Below are positions 46,266 to 58,320 of a stretch of 64,000 nt of DNA, in pieces. The stretch is from Solen grandis. Its lineage: Eukaryota; Mollusca; Bivalvia; Adapedonta; Solenidae. A program made the translations under genes and the position numbers. Location: NCBI GenBank assembly GCA_021229015.1, contig CM037777.1, positions 27,095,002 through 27,159,001 of the forward strand. The letters are read 5' to 3'. Under the pieces are notes generated by a model. It did no database searches and was not told the origin of the DNA. It saw only the letters and a program-made list of their open reading frames with translations. The number at the start of each line of letters is the position of its first letter. The first letter of the stretch is position 1.

Positions 46266-49200
46266 GTATCGTGCATTTTATTTTATAAGTTTTTTATTAT
46301 TATTATTTTGCTGATGCTCAGTGCGAGCTCTTTATTTCAAGTTAAAGTTTCTGATACAAGATGTAATAATTTATTTAAGTCAGTTTGCCATATAAAGCAG
46401 CTAACATGAGATTTGTGTATCTTTTTTATTACATAACAAAATTAAAAAGCATGATCATAGGTCATAAGAAAATGTTTTTTTTTTTTTTTTTTTTTTTTTT
46501 TGGCAAATCCTGGGTTGATGTGTGCAGACCGTTTGCAGCTACGAAAGTGTTCACTTCAGTTTGTGTCGGGTCGGCGTACGCGTGTCTTACTAGAAACATA
46601 CCTTTTAGCTCGACTATTCATAGAAAAGTCCGAGCTTATGCGGTCACCCATTCGTCGGCGTCGGTGTCGGCGTTAACAATTTCTTATCCGGGCCATAACT
46701 TTCTTATACATGTGATATGCATTTGAAACTTTGTATATGCATCGTATTAATGTTACGTCAAGGAGTATATACATATTGCATCTCGTAACATATAATGTAG
46801 ACACACTTTGCTTTTCTATCCGAAGAATGTACGTTGCTTTTGGAAGAATAATGGGACTTTAAAATACAGATGCATGGCATGCAATAATCTACAAAGACAA
46901 AAATAATTAGCAGGCATACAATACTAACTCGATATTTGCTCGATATGTCATAAAATAAGAGCTGTCATGATTAGTCAAAAGCATATCGCCGATATATCGT
47001 ATCAAATTATTAATATCGAAAACATTCTATATATCGTATCATTTATTCATATGCCACTTACATAACTGTAGTTCATAATTTCAGTAAAATTCAAAATTCC
47101 TTCTTTTCCTCGAAAGAAAGACATGGCGGCAAAACGAGAGTAAAATTTCCCCAACGTTAGATATGTCCCCAAAATGGATTAAAATTCACTTTTATAGACA
47201 ACTTTAGCTATCCTTAAAACATACAGAAAAAGTTCTTACTTTTCAGTCATTCATATTTGCGTCACAATTGGCGGTGTTTGTTTTTTCAAGAAGGTAGACA
47301 AATTTGCCGACTGAAATGTTATTAATGGGGGGAAAAATGATCAACTGTTTTTCTTGTTCCCCCACAAAATATGACATTGTTTTTAAAATTTACATTTTTT
47401 ATTTGTAATAAAAGATGAACAATGTAGAGTGGGTGACTGGTATAATAACAAGAGCTGTCAGAGGACAGCTCGCCCGACTTTTCCATCGCCTTGACTGTAT
47501 TATTGAATCTTTATCACGATCTGCATGTTCAAATGGAAAATAGATTCATCTTTACAATTTAAACATCATTCTAGTATCCTAAAAATCATGAAGTTAATCT
47601 TACATTTCTTTTCCCGTATAGCAATGTAAATGCCAAAAAATAGGACAAGGTAAAGTTATGGTTCTTGGTCACTTCTCTTTTTCTAGTTACCATCTATGTA
47701 TATTTTAAGTTTCATGCAAATGCCTTATAAAATCTTTTAAAATGATCCGGACAAATATTCATTATAAACTAAATAATAGGGAGATACATTTTAAAAATTT
47801 GGATCAGGTAGAGTTAAGGTTCTTAATCACTGCACTTCTCCTATCCACCATCTATGTACACATGTATATTTAAAGTTTCAAGTCTTTTTAGGCTGGCGGT
47901 AGCTGCCAGGTTTACGTAACTGTAAATCAAAAGCATGCATTGTTAATTTGTATAATTGCCACATATATTTTCACCGATTGTTTCTCTCTGCGCTCAGTAG
48001 CCTTTCAATGCAATGCGATTGTGTATGTCAGGTCATGAACCAAAGACTGAGTTCACTTGACTTCCTACAATTAACTAGAATTGTGGGAAAACGTGTCATA
48101 TGGCGTCAAATGACCTATCTACCCTGCTAAAACGTTTGAATTACATGTATAGCTTGTAACAAAGTTCAGCATGTAATCCTACCGACAGTCCTTCAGCGCA
48201 TTGTGCGCTTTGATTAAGTAATGCTTTGACCTCAGGTTGTCCGTCTGTTCGTCCATCCGTTGACACAAATTTGTGCGCGCTTCTTCTTCTACAGTTTCTT
48301 TTTGCCAGTTTTGATAAAACTTCTCAGGAATCCTTCATACTATGGGAACTTGTACACTTTCATGACGATTAATATTACAGGAGTTATGTCACTTTGAAAA
48401 TATTATATAGGGGACATGTCTTGTGTGTCTAACTCCTCCCACACTGTAATTTCCATGAAACTTTCACAATTAGACAACATATATGTGAAGATGTGCATGT
48501 GTTTTGGGAATTTTGATGTTACCATTTAAGCCTGAGTTAATGCCCTTTTAATTTTCTTCCAATATTTAATATATAGGGAATAATTTGTTTCTGTGAAATA
48601 TCTCTTGTTAGAATGAATATGCAGCTTTCATACTTGGTAGGGTGATACCTTATTGGAAGACTGATTACCAGAATGATAGTGTCAAGGTCACTGTTGCTAA
48701 AATAGATTTTTCTTATTAAATAACTTCTTTAAAAATTGAGGTATGATTATCAAATTTAGAATATCGATTACTTATGGGAAGAGAAAGATTGAGATTAATA
48801 CTCAGGTCAGCAGGGTCAGGGTCAAGGTCACTGTTACTAAAAAAATTTTTTTTCTGTTTCCATTAAATAACTTCTTGTAGGATGAGATATGATGATCAAA
48901 TTTAGTATATAGATACCTTATGGGAAGATTAAGATTGGGATTGATTTTCAGATCATTATGGTCAAGGTCAAGGTCAATGTTACAAAAAGAAAAGTTTGCT
49001 TGCCTGCCTCAACTCATGAAAACCTGGTTTCGCGTCATTTGACATGTTTCTTTTAATTAATTATGATTAATCAACTATTACAGGAGTGTTTCATTATGAT
49101 TTTATAGGAGTCGTTTTCTTTTAATGAATTGTATTGCCTTTTTTATTGAAATTGCAAATCCCTTTTAAGACTGCTTCAGGCTTTATGTAGAGTAGATAAA

Positions 49201-52200
49201 TAATATAAACATTTCCTGAGTTACTATAGCCAGTAGCATTGAATCTTGTTTTGGTTTCCTTTACACTTGAAACAGTTGAAGGGTACTTGTGTCTTTATAA
49301 TGACATATAAGTGCATATGCAGTATATGCATGCTTCTATATGTATATGCCTTCTATTTGTATCCCTGCATTGCCATATTCATTTGACATATCAATTACCA
49401 AGTACTGCTCACAAGCATTGGTTTACAGTTCTACTTCTAAAATAAAATAAAGGCAGATAATTTAAAAAAGGAACATGGTAGAGTTATGGTTCTTGGTAAT
49501 TGCACTTCTCCAAGTCACAATCTATTTAAACTTTTGAGCCAATACCTTGAATGATATAGCAGTACAGTTATTGTTCTTGGTCATTCACCATTTATGTATA
49601 TACATGTATAAAGCCTCAAGTCAAAACCTTGTACAGTTTTGAATTATTTGATAAAATAAAATAAATGGAAATAAATGGGACCAGTTAGAATTATGGTTCT
49701 TGGTCACTGCACTTCCTCTCATTGACCTCTATCCATGTACATTTTTTCAAATGCATATCACATGTAATAAGAAAGTTATGACTCGGAAAAGAAATTGATA
49801 ACGCCGACGCCGACACCGAAAAATGGGCGATCGCATTTTTGAATAGTCGAACTTACAAGTATTTTGAAGTCGTGTGCCATTTTAAGACACGCGCACGGTC
49901 CCGATAGAAAATGCGTTTGTTAGATACAGACTTAAGTGTACACATTCGTAGCTGCACACGGTCTCCTAAGATGTTATTCTATCTAGATGAATAATATTAT
50001 TTATTAGGCTAATTTATCGACGTAATAAATGTTAAATGTTATTTATATTTTATGATCCCAAAGAAAATGTTGTATCATTAATTAAAGAAGCCATTACGTA
50101 ACGACGGCGGAGTTTTAGATTGTTTTCGTCATTCCTAGACATTTTATGAATTATTCAAATCATCGATTTTTTTCTTCAAATCTGTATCGATAATCAAAAA
50201 ATATCAGCGATACATCGATATCATTTCTATCGATGACAGCTCTACATAAAAATAGAAAATACAGAAGAGGCATAAAACTGTAATGGATAAGACAAATATA
50301 AGAAAATTTCATAATTATCATTAATGTCACCCAGACATATTTGGGAAGAACTGATCAGCAACTTACTCAAAATCAAATGGCGTTGCAGTCATAGTGTATG
50401 CATGTAGGCATGGCATATGCCAAAACACTCATATTGATATCAAGCAAAGCAAAGCACTATAATTACCTTTAAAAAAAAAAAAAAAAAAAAGAAAGAAATC
50501 ACAGCAAGAATCATCAAGTGATGGCTTAAGTGCTGATTATATAAAATCATTTTGGTGGGAAGATGGGGGTGTTTTTATTTTTCATTAAGGGGAACACTTC
50601 AGAGCTCTTTCCTTCTTTATTTGGGGTCTTCTCTGCTGAAACATTCTTGCAATTCATGCAGTGTCCCTCAAATTTGCCATTTACTGCTATTTACCCCTCC
50701 TCCTTTGGGGTGGGGGAGGGAGGGGGAATTTAAGGACCTATTTCCACCACCTGGAAAATACGCCTTAATTTATCAAATTCATAGCAGTTAAAAGTCTTTA
50801 CAAATGTTATCAAGACAAGCCGGGTGAGTTTGATAGGAAGTTATGTTCCACCTTTTGAGATGATATAAACTGAAGCCTTAAGTGTAACTGTATAACAGGA
50901 AATGCAACCATTAATATTAAACATATTGTAGCAGGGAAAAACTTGACTTTCTAATGCCCTTGTTGACGTAATAGCGAAGCACTTGACTTTGGTCCTGGTA
51001 TGTCTCGATTAAACGCTGTCATTTATAAGGTGTGGTTTCTTCAATTTGCAGCTAAAAGCGGATATACTGCAGAATTCCAGTAAAGACAAATTTGACGTAT
51101 TCAAGGCTCTGAAATACAAGAGCCAGGTGGTAGCTGGCACAAATTACTTTGTGAAGGTAAGAATATTAAGAAGAGAATTTAGCAATTCATCATATGTGTG
51201 AGTTCATTCTAAGCATTGTTCAGTGACATTCCTTTTACTTTTTTGTACATTGTAATTTTCTTTTCAGAATTCACAATTTATACAATTGTTAAGGAAGTTT
51301 TAACAGAAGTGTGAGAAATTGATGTGATAAGGGAGACATATGCAGGTTGACATATGAGGAAGTCGGTATGGGTTGAGTCCCTTATCAGATTAGTTTGCTG
51401 AGATATTGCGAATTGTGATGTTAAGATATGTTAGGGTTGAGGAATTGTGAACGTAATGGCGAGATTTGATTAAACTGGAAAACACACATGGACTTTTGTT
51501 TTGTTTTCTCCTGCCGTTTTTCCTAATTCCCCGAACTCATTAGAGATTTTGTTACTCCAAACACAAAGTATCTGTGGGCTATATTAGAGTCACGTTGGTC
51601 GTTCTTTATAAGTACCAAGACGAGTAGCGCATATCATAGTATGTCATGATCAGCTTAATCTTAAAATGCGTTATGGCACTTTGCTATTTTCATCATTGAA
51701 TATATTTTGTTCATGCTATTACTCGGCTACCACAGGTCTGATTTTGATTTAATTTCATAGATATAATAAATACAAAGCTTAGTTGTGCGTATCATTGGGG
51801 CATCATAACTGGTTTGATTTTAAATGAGTTATATCCCTTTGTTAAATTTATTGAAACATTTTATATTTTGTTTGCACTATTACTCAGCTACCAATGGTCA
51901 AATTTTCATTTAACTTCTTTACAACTATAGCATAAGCCTACTTGCGCACGTTGTAGGCATGCCATGCTTGCTTCAAATTTCACTGAGTTGTGTCCCATTA
52001 TCTTATTTCTTGAATATATTCTATCTTCTCTAGTTGTTAGCTACTATTGCTCAAGTTTCGATTTCGATCTAACTGCACAGCATTTATGAGTACCATATCC
52101 TTGTCACGTCATGGTTGGCTTGATTTTAATTGAGTTATATCCCTTTGTTATTTTTTTTTTAAATTTTTGTCTTCGATACATGTATAAGTGTATGAAAACC

Positions 52201-55097
52201 GTTTCTATTTTTAGACTCCAACAGTGTCAAAACTGTCCCTGACATTATTACAGTAACTCTAACAAAGCACTATCTGGGAGTAGTCATCATTTTTATTGGT
52301 AGTTCTTCTTAATTTTGCAAATTGGTCCTTTTCAATTAACATTAAACATGCAGTTTTGCATTATTAATCTCTGGCTGAAAATATTGAAAGGTTATCTTTT
52401 GAAACTTGTCATAGAATCAAGTTTTTTTATTTGTTTTTTTTTTTTATTTTTATAAAAAAAAGCATTTTTCTTATGTCCCGGAATAGACAGATCAAAGGTG
52501 TGTGTGTGTGTGGGGGGGGGTATTTTTTTTTTGTCCAGTCTATTGTTTTCTGTGGACAGCTTTAACTTTGGTCATAACTTGAAAACTGTACAACTGACTT
52601 GAAAATTGAAACATACATAGTGGTGACTAGATGAAGTGCAGTGGCAACAAACCATAACTCTTTCTGGTCCATTTTATTAATTTTCTCCCTTTATTTAATT
52701 TTATAATGAATTTTTGTCTGGAGCATAAACCAATCACTATGAAAAGGTATTAATTTGAAAATAAAGAAATGCTTAGATGTTGTATAGGAGAAGTACACAG
52801 TCTCCTGGCCAAGAACCATAACTCAAACTGATCTGATTTTTAAAGAATCTATTTTCCAGAGGTAGGTTCGGACAGGGGCATTGTGTTTTATGAACACATC
52901 TTGTTTTCAGTAAAATATACATCTGCCCGATCTGCTGCACAAAGAGTGACAGTTATCTTATTCTTTCCAACTTGGACAGAGATTATGACATTACATGTGA
53001 TTGTTGTTTGTATTTTTTTTCCTGAATTTCAGTTGTATTTGAACCATGAACATTATCAAAATACAGGAAATCGAACTTATCATAGTAGGTCAAAAGAATA
53101 TTTGGCAAATAGCAATTAGGGTGGTTTCCGGCGGTATCGCGGGTTCTCTGGTATCGCGGTATTGTCATTTTGTTAGGAAAGACTTTGCCGATCGCCACCT
53201 AGTGACACTATTTTGTAAACAGGAAGCTACGATTTGAATTGAAATAAACAAAAAGTAATATGTCTCCGTAAATGGTAAGAAAAATGTAAATTTCTTGCAG
53301 TATTCCGACTTTCAACCATTACGCTTATGCGTATCATCCCATGTCCGCTTAAACCCGTTTTAGAGCATAAATAATGAATTGAAAGACTCGACAAATGCTA
53401 GATCTTCGTCTGCTGTATTGTTTTATGAATGATGATTGTTTTGATCATGTAGCGACATCTGTAGGTGGAGCCAGTGGTCTTTTTTCAAGAATACCGCGAT
53501 ACCAGAGAATCATGGGATTTTTTTATGTAGGACAAATATGGCGAACAATAACATGTTTTAAAATGTTATTAGAAAGGCTGAAAAAAATAAATTGTTTTCA
53601 CATTATGGTACAAAGGTGGAATAACAGTGACATACAGATATAAATTTCAGATAAGACTTCACTGATATTTTATTCCCGTTTATGTCGTTAGTACCGCGAT
53701 ATGAGAGAACACCATCCTACTTGCTATCTGCTTTGAAAATAGGTGGCAAGATCACTTTCAGGTGGCATTAGCCAGCTATACAAAAACATGAACACAATTT
53801 TACCTTTTTATTCATCAACAGTCTGTCACCATGTGAATGTTTTAAGTCACCTGACCCTGTCCCCATATTTGGGGTGTCATAATTGTTTGTTGAACTTGCA
53901 ACCTTTGTCTATGGTTTTATATGTCTCAGTCATAAAGAGCATAACTATAAGAGGAATACAACTGGGCCATAATTGTCAGGTAAGCAGGTAGTATATTGAC
54001 ATTTTAGGAAATTTTGCTACTTGCTACTGCTAATTTCAAACCCTGAAACATGAAAATGGAAAAAAGACTTTTCTTGTTACAAATTTCTTTTTAGAACACT
54101 TTAGTATGCAGGAACACTTGAAATCGGCATTGTAATCGGTTAGTTCAAATTTTTCCTTGTTTCAGATTCAAGTCACATCTGAAGGGGAATGTGTCCATGT
54201 TAGAATTCATGAACCTCTGCCATGTAACAATACCACGAATCAGTGAGTATTACTAATCCTTTTACCACTAAACTTGAACAGATTGATCAGCTGCAATGCT
54301 TGTAAACCCAGATACTTTTTTTTGTAATTCACAGGGTGAGATTAGTCTTTGAAGTCAAGTGGTTGAAAGTGAGAGTGTGTGTTCAATCCTCAGCCACAAT
54401 AAATGAAAACATACTAGCAGTACACCTATGTTAAGGATTTAGATTACAAAGGTAGTTCCGGGCCCCTTGATCTTGAAATAGAATCAGTACTAAAGTACGA
54501 TTTTATGCTCTGAAAATTACATCTTTTAGGGATTTGTAAATGATATTTGAGTTTAAGTTCATACGTTTTTCCTTGCACGACTGGATATTGACTATAATGG
54601 GCGTGAAAAGCGTATCGCGATCGTGGTACGGTGTGAAGGGGGGCTTAGAATTACAAAGACCTGCGTCAGTGGCCAAGTGGTTAGAGCACCCCATAACCAG
54701 TAAGCAGGCAGTATGTTTAATTCACAGCTGTCATTAAAACAGACAAGTGTATCTCCCTTGCTAGGCGCTTAGCATAAATTGGTAGTTCAAGGACTAGTTG
54801 GTCTGATGGAACATGTTGTGGTACCATGCCACTTGTCTCAGGTGTGATATCACAGTAAGGCTGCAATATGGTTGTAGTGTAGATAAATCCCCAAATGACT
54901 AAAATACTACCAATAACCCAAGCATGCACTCAGGTTTTACAATTTGAACATGTTGGATTTATATAATTTAAAAAATGAAGCATTTTTCTCGCTATTTCAG
55001 GAGGGTCTTTTTACATGGACTGCAGGAGCCAAAAGGTCTTGCAGATGCCGTGGACTATTTCGACGGCACAGTAATCTCCATACAAAAACTCGAATAA
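46197..55097 (+). CDS. Cystatin B / stefin-type cysteine protease inhibitor
   Basis: Four exons join in frame: 46197-46265, 51052-51156, 54166-54242 and 55001-55097, encoding 115 residues and ending TAA at 55095-55097. All three introns are GT-AG, with phases 0, 0 and 2. Family features are an N-terminal Gly pair (RVGGTG, residues 3-8), the first inhibitory loop QVVAG at 48-52 followed by TNYFVK, and a second loop with Leu-Pro at 76-77 (EPLP). Stefins block papain-like cathepsins by wedging these three parts into the active-site cleft. No signal peptide is seen, which fits a cytosolic type 1 cystatin; vertebrate cystatin B is about 98 residues, so this one is slightly longer. The start ATG has A at -3. 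A potential N-glycosylation sequon (NNTT) is irrelevant if the protein is cytosolic. The introns are 4.8, 3.0 and 0.76 kb and repeat-laden. Confidence 0.9.
46440..47460 (+). repeat. Repeats in cystatin intron 1, left part
   Basis: Contains a poly-T run (46475-46501) and a segment, 46520-46735, with CGACTATTCATAG, GTCGGCGTCGGTGTCGGCGT and CATAACTTTCTTATACATGT. Its inverse lies at 49738-49975. At 46958-47030, AAGAGCTGTCATGATTAGTC and CGATATATCG are inverted at 50165-50246. The two inverted pairs are interleaved, not simply nested. Confidence 0.65.
47451..47884 (+). repeat. AAGAGCTGTCAGAGGACAGC repeat with GGTTCTTGGTCACT units
   Basis: Starts AAGAGCTGTC..GGACAGCTCGCC. It is followed by units of about 165 bp carrying TTATGGTTCTTGGTCACT and CCATCTATGTA (47655, 47815). 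The same units resume at 49475-49740, so the insertions between (47885-49030) probably split one array. Confidence 0.6.
47885..48225 (+). repeat. Repeat family E copy 3 (intron 1)
   Basis: Collinear with 34390 and 35640: GGCGGTAGCTGCCAGG, TTTGTATAATTGCCACA, GTCAGGTCATGAACC, GAGTTCACTTGACTTCC, and the end ACAGTCCTTCAGCGCATTGT..GCTTTGATTAAG. The end also matches the foldback arms at 11212 and 12347. Confidence 0.7.
48610..49015 (+). repeat. Three tandem units of about 140-150 bp (intron 1)
   Basis: Each unit has TTATGGGAAGA..GATTG (or ATTGGAAGACTGATT), then GGTCAAGGTCACTGTTACTA, ATTAAATAACTTCTT and GATGATCAAATTTAG. Moderately diverged; non-coding. Confidence 0.75.
49440..50250 (-). repeat. Repeats in cystatin intron 1, right part
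   Basis: GGTTCTTGGT units at 49475-49740 are followed by inverse copies of the 46520-46735 segment (49738-49975) and of the 46958-47030 segment (50165-50246). A poly-A run follows at about 50470-50490. Confidence 0.65.
51052..51156 (+). CDS. Cystatin exon 2
   Basis: 35 codons from CTA AAA GCG to GTG AAG. Acceptor TTTGCAG precedes and donor GTAAGA follows. It carries KFDVFKA and the inhibitory QVVAGTNYFVK block, the diagnostic part of the gene. Its length (105 bp) is close to the middle exon of vertebrate cystatin B, from memory. Confidence 0.93.
51157..54165 (+). other. Cystatin intron 2
   Basis: GTAAGA to TTCAG. It contains T-rich and G-rich simple tracts near 52436-52520, diverged GAAGTGCAGTGGCAACAAACC-type units at 52620-52860 related to 9536-9800, and the inverted-repeat element at 53118-53731. 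Confidence 0.8.
53118..53731. mobile_element. Inverted-repeat element in intron 2
   Basis: The left end TAGGGTGGTTTCCGGCGGTA and GTATCGCGGTATT face right-end complements ACCGCGAT..GAGAGAAC and CACCATCCTA. An inner pair, GGTTCTCTGGTATCGCGGTA and TACCGCGATACCAGAGAA (53491-53508), is stronger. TA at both edges may be a target duplication. No transposase was found. Confidence 0.7.
54166..54242 (+). CDS. Cystatin exon 3
   Basis: 25 codons plus 2 nt, after acceptor TTTCAG and before donor GTGAGT. It encodes a beta-strand with CVHVRI and the second binding loop HEPLP. Confidence 0.9.
54655..54925 (+). mobile_element. SINE-2 copy A in cystatin intron 3
   Basis: The tRNA-like head GTGGCCAAGTGGTTAGAGC is followed by a body with CTTGCTAGGCGCTTAGCATA, GGTAGTTCAAGGACTAGTTG and a CTGCAATATGG 3' part. 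The body is shared with 55530-56030. A body fragment also lies at about 28160-28250. Confidence 0.7.
55001..55097 (+). CDS. Cystatin exon 4 and stop
   Basis: It begins with G completing a split Gln codon, then RVFLHGLQE..YFDGTVISIQKLE and TAA. The acceptor is CTATTTCAG at 54992-55000. An AATAAA polyadenylation signal lies at 55348-55353. Confidence 0.88.
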
Positions 55098-55347
55098 TAT
55101 GAAGTAGTGCCCGTTTCATCAAACGCCTCATTATATATCTTCGCGCGTATCTGCCTCTTTGGATTCTGATGATTTTGAAAAAAAACAAACTCTTATTCAT
55201 ATTTAAAGAAATAACTGTAATGCTTCATGCAGTATCGTGTAGGGCTTCTGTTAAAATTCAAATTTTATGAGGAACGACTTTTGAGATACATGCATATACA
55301 TGTATTAAGAAGTGTATATCAAGGTACATGTAAATAATTGTATATCC

Positions 55348-55353
55348 AATAAA
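55348..55353 (+). promoter_or_regulatory. Polyadenylation signal AATAAA of the cystatin gene
   Basis: Canonical AATAAA 251 bp after the stop codon, with a T-rich stretch (55366-55378) just beyond. It is the first such hexamer downstream. Confidence 0.6.
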
Positions 55354-55529
55354 ACATATTAAAATGTTTTTTTTTTTGTTCATCTTTTATTTTAAACATT
55401 GACTTAAGATGGAAGTCTTATATCTACACAGTTATTGTCAGAGGAAGGGAGTTGAATAAAATTATATAGAAGATACTATGTAATGTGGGCCACTGTATAA
55501 AGAGACCTGTGTAGATTGAATTTAAATGA

Positions 55530-56030
55530 TCGATCCCGGTGGCTAAGTGGTTAGAGCGTTTGTCCCTAAATCGGGAGGTCGTGGGTTCGATTACCGGCCG
55601 CGTCATACTGTGAAATCATTTATTTCCGTGGGACGCTAATTTTCGTCGATTTCGTGGAGGGTTTTATCCACGAATATTGATCCCCATGAAAACTTGTTCC
55701 TTAAATTGACCTCACGTTTTCTAGAACATAGATCCACAAATATGTATCAACGAAATACCCTTAGGTACATAATCAACGAAATTTAATGTCAACGAATATC
55801 AATGATTTTACAGTACCAAAGTCGTAAACAATGGTACTGGTATAGCTCCCATGCCTGGCGCTCAACATATAAGGGTAGTTCCAGGACTGGTTGGCCCGGT
55901 GTCAGAATAATGTGACTTGGTGCGGTATGTCTATGGCGTAATACTGCAGTGTGGCAGCACTATATTTGTCTCAAGTCGACATCGTTTTCAAATGACTGGA
56001 ATACTGTCGGTGGGATAAAAAACAATTGAA
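55530..56030 (+). mobile_element. SINE-2 copy B, split by a MITE
   Basis: The head CGGTGGCTAAGTGGTTAGAG and B-box GGTTCGATTACCGG end at about 55605. The body resumes after 55815 (CTGGCGCTCAACATATAAGG, GGTAGTTCCAGGACTGGTTG, GTGGCAGCACTATATTTGTC). Without 55606-55815 it is collinear with copy A. Confidence 0.75.
55606..55815. mobile_element. 210-bp MITE inserted in SINE-2 copy B
   Basis: Ends TACTGTGAAATCATTTAT and ATCAATGATTTTACAGTA are inverted repeats. The flanking TA is a plausible target duplication. The interior repeats ACGAAAT, TCGTGG and related motifs. Non-coding. Confidence 0.82.
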
Positions 56031-56169
56031 ATGACGCCAAACTCAGTATACCCCCACCCCGAATGTTAGTCGAACGTTATTCAACAAGGAAACTTTTGAG
56101 AACAAGGTTCGCGTGCATACAGCTCTTTATCGGATAGGTCTCTGTGTCCATCATCAATATCCGTTGTTA

Positions 56170-56345
56170 TTGAAGGGCGCTGGGGTCATACCATACCTAG
56201 TTGCGATTCGGAAGGTTGTTGGTTCGAACCCCTTTTGGGACAAACGTTCTTCATCACCCTCCAAAGCCAAAGTACTGGTCCAACCCAGGAACTGTCGAGA
56301 GGGATCCTGTTTCCCAATCGACTTAAAATAAATATGTTGAAAAAA
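56170..56345 (+). repeat. SINE-1 copy
   Basis: GGTTGTTGGTTCGAACCCC, CAAAGTACTGGTCCAACCCA, ACTGTCGAGAGGGAT and TTTCCCAATCGAC..AATAAATATG match the SINE-1 body at 14913. ORFs across it are accidental. Confidence 0.75.
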
Positions 56346-57465
56346 CATTTCAGTTGTTCTAATCCATAAAAATGTACACATTGAAAACAGTTAAATGCAT
56401 TCAATGTCGTTGTCTGTGTTTCGAGCCCAAATGAAATGGCGCAGTGAGAGATTTTTCATGGACACGGATGCATTCCATGAATGACAGCCAAGGTGAAGGG
56501 CAAGCTTTCAAGTGTGCAAACAAGTGAACAATAAAAGGGAAATGGTAATACAATATTGTTTGGCAATATAAGCCCGAGACTGCTTAATCTCTGGGATGTT
56601 CTTGGTTAATTTCCGTAAATTATAACCATCCAAACATACATTTTAAATGAGTATATGGTTTGCAATGATTCATACTAAATAAGTCCAGATGGCCTTTTTG
56701 TAAGTTAAGCGGTCTAGTTATTGTGTGTAAAAGTTTTTACGCACTCTGCAGCCGCTATTTAGGGTTTTCCTGAATTTTTCACAGATACCTAGATGTGCAT
56801 ACTTGTTTTGCTAACGACAATTTAAAAAAACCAAGGATCTATGGCAGAAATAAGGTTCGAACTAAGGACCTTAAAATGTATAAAATAAATTTGAAGCTTC
56901 CAGATGTCAAGGAAGATGAAATTTGGAAAGCATATACATCCTAAAGTTCAATTTATAATTTTGAAAGCTGACGTCCTAAGATGTCAATTGACGTGGTGGT
57001 ATTAAAAACAAGAATGAAACAAAATCAAATATTTTTATGCTCTGCAAGGCATTGACTTTTGACCCATTTGCACGAATTTTCACTGAAGGTGAGGATAGCT
57101 GAATAAGTGATCTGTCAAATGTTTTTTCAAGAAAATCATGAAGGTCAAGGTCATATGTCTTGTTGCTTAATATTATGTGAGGGCCATATCGGTACATTAT
57201 TTGTAGTCTTTTGAAAGATTTTAAGATAAAACAGCTGTATTAGCGGCCATTTTAATTAACAGCCAAGCTGCATTTAGCGATTAGTTTCTGTGAAAATATC
57301 AAGATAAAACTACAAAATATAAAGGCTCTTGAGCGCGAATAAACTTTTGAAAATTAAAAATGATTGATTTTAAAAATTTGAAATTTTTTGTCGATGCAGT
57401 TTAATTTTGATGTTGCTCAGACACTGACAACATATTGAAATAAACTCTTAGATTTGGTTAGAAAA
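56346..57465. other. Non-coding, nothing recognised
   Basis: AT-rich. A minus-strand ORF at 56976-57197 lacks motifs and splice context. Confidence 0.5.
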
Positions 57466-57600
57466 AAAGGAATAATAATAAGAAGAAGAATAAACATAAA
57501 AAACCCTATACGTTTGCCGCAGGCTGCGGAAAGCCGTAATAATAAGAATAAACATAACAAGCCCTATACGTTTTCCGCAGGTTTGCGGAAAGCCGTAATG
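57466..57600 (+). repeat. Tandem duplication of about 60 bp
   Basis: AATAAGAA..AATAAACATAA, CCCTATACGTTT.CCGCAGG and GCGGAAAGCCGTAAT occur twice in succession, with 57541-57599 as the second unit. Confidence 0.8.
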
Positions 57601-57714
57601 AACTGTAAGATTATTTTTTACTTAAAAAGAATTACAAATGTAATTTTGTAATACTTATACCATATTAACATAAGATACACGAATTGATGATATAAAAACG
57701 ATACTCTATTAGGT

Positions 57715-57835
57715 TTTTTAAGTTCACGCCTCCAAGCCTCCAGACCACTAAATTCACGTCGCCAGGCCATTTTGTTCACGCCGCTAGGCCGCTGTCTTCA
57801 CGCCGCTAGGCCAGCAGGCCACTGTGTTCACGACA
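57715..57835 (+). repeat. Short GC-rich tandem repeat (TTCACGCCGCTAGGCC)
   Basis: About five imperfect units of 20-31 bp, TTCACGccgCcAGGCCxxT, stand out as GC-rich in AT-rich surroundings. Confidence 0.8.
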
Positions 57836-58320
57836 AAAAGTACCGGACGGAAGAAGAACTGCGTGGCCGAAAATAACAGATATAAGAAAAATAATTGAAC
57901 AACCAAGAATACACATCATCACTTTTATTTTTTAATGAGTATACAATATATTGAAATAAAATGTTTGCTACATACGCGTAACTGTATATATAATATTGAA
58001 TTTAAATAGCGTTTTCAAAAAAAAATTCTGACATTATAAAAGTATTCATGGATTATTTTAACAATAAACAGAAAACTTTCAAATTATAACAATACTACAA
58101 CATATACACATTATAACACTATCATAATATGTATCATGGTAACAAGGTCATTGTAATGAACTCTTGCTGAATTATGTATTGAATATCTTGAACACGGAAC
58201 CACATGCTTAAACTTAGTTATCAGATGAGTGTCCGTATGTACGTAATTCGTAATTTTGGATTTGCAGCGGTATACACGAGTGATATAGAGCGCTAGAAAA
58301 TCTATATAGTAGCAAATGAG
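57836..58320. other. 3' flank of the methyltransferase gene
   Basis: Probable 3' UTR and downstream region on the minus strand. A TTTATT (AATAAA on the minus strand) near 57925 is a weak candidate polyadenylation signal. Confidence 0.4.

Noticed and set aside
55540..55605. A tRNA-Ser/Leu gene
   Set aside because: The A- and B-boxes are good, but the sequence continues into a SINE body and the acceptor stem lacks a 3' partner.
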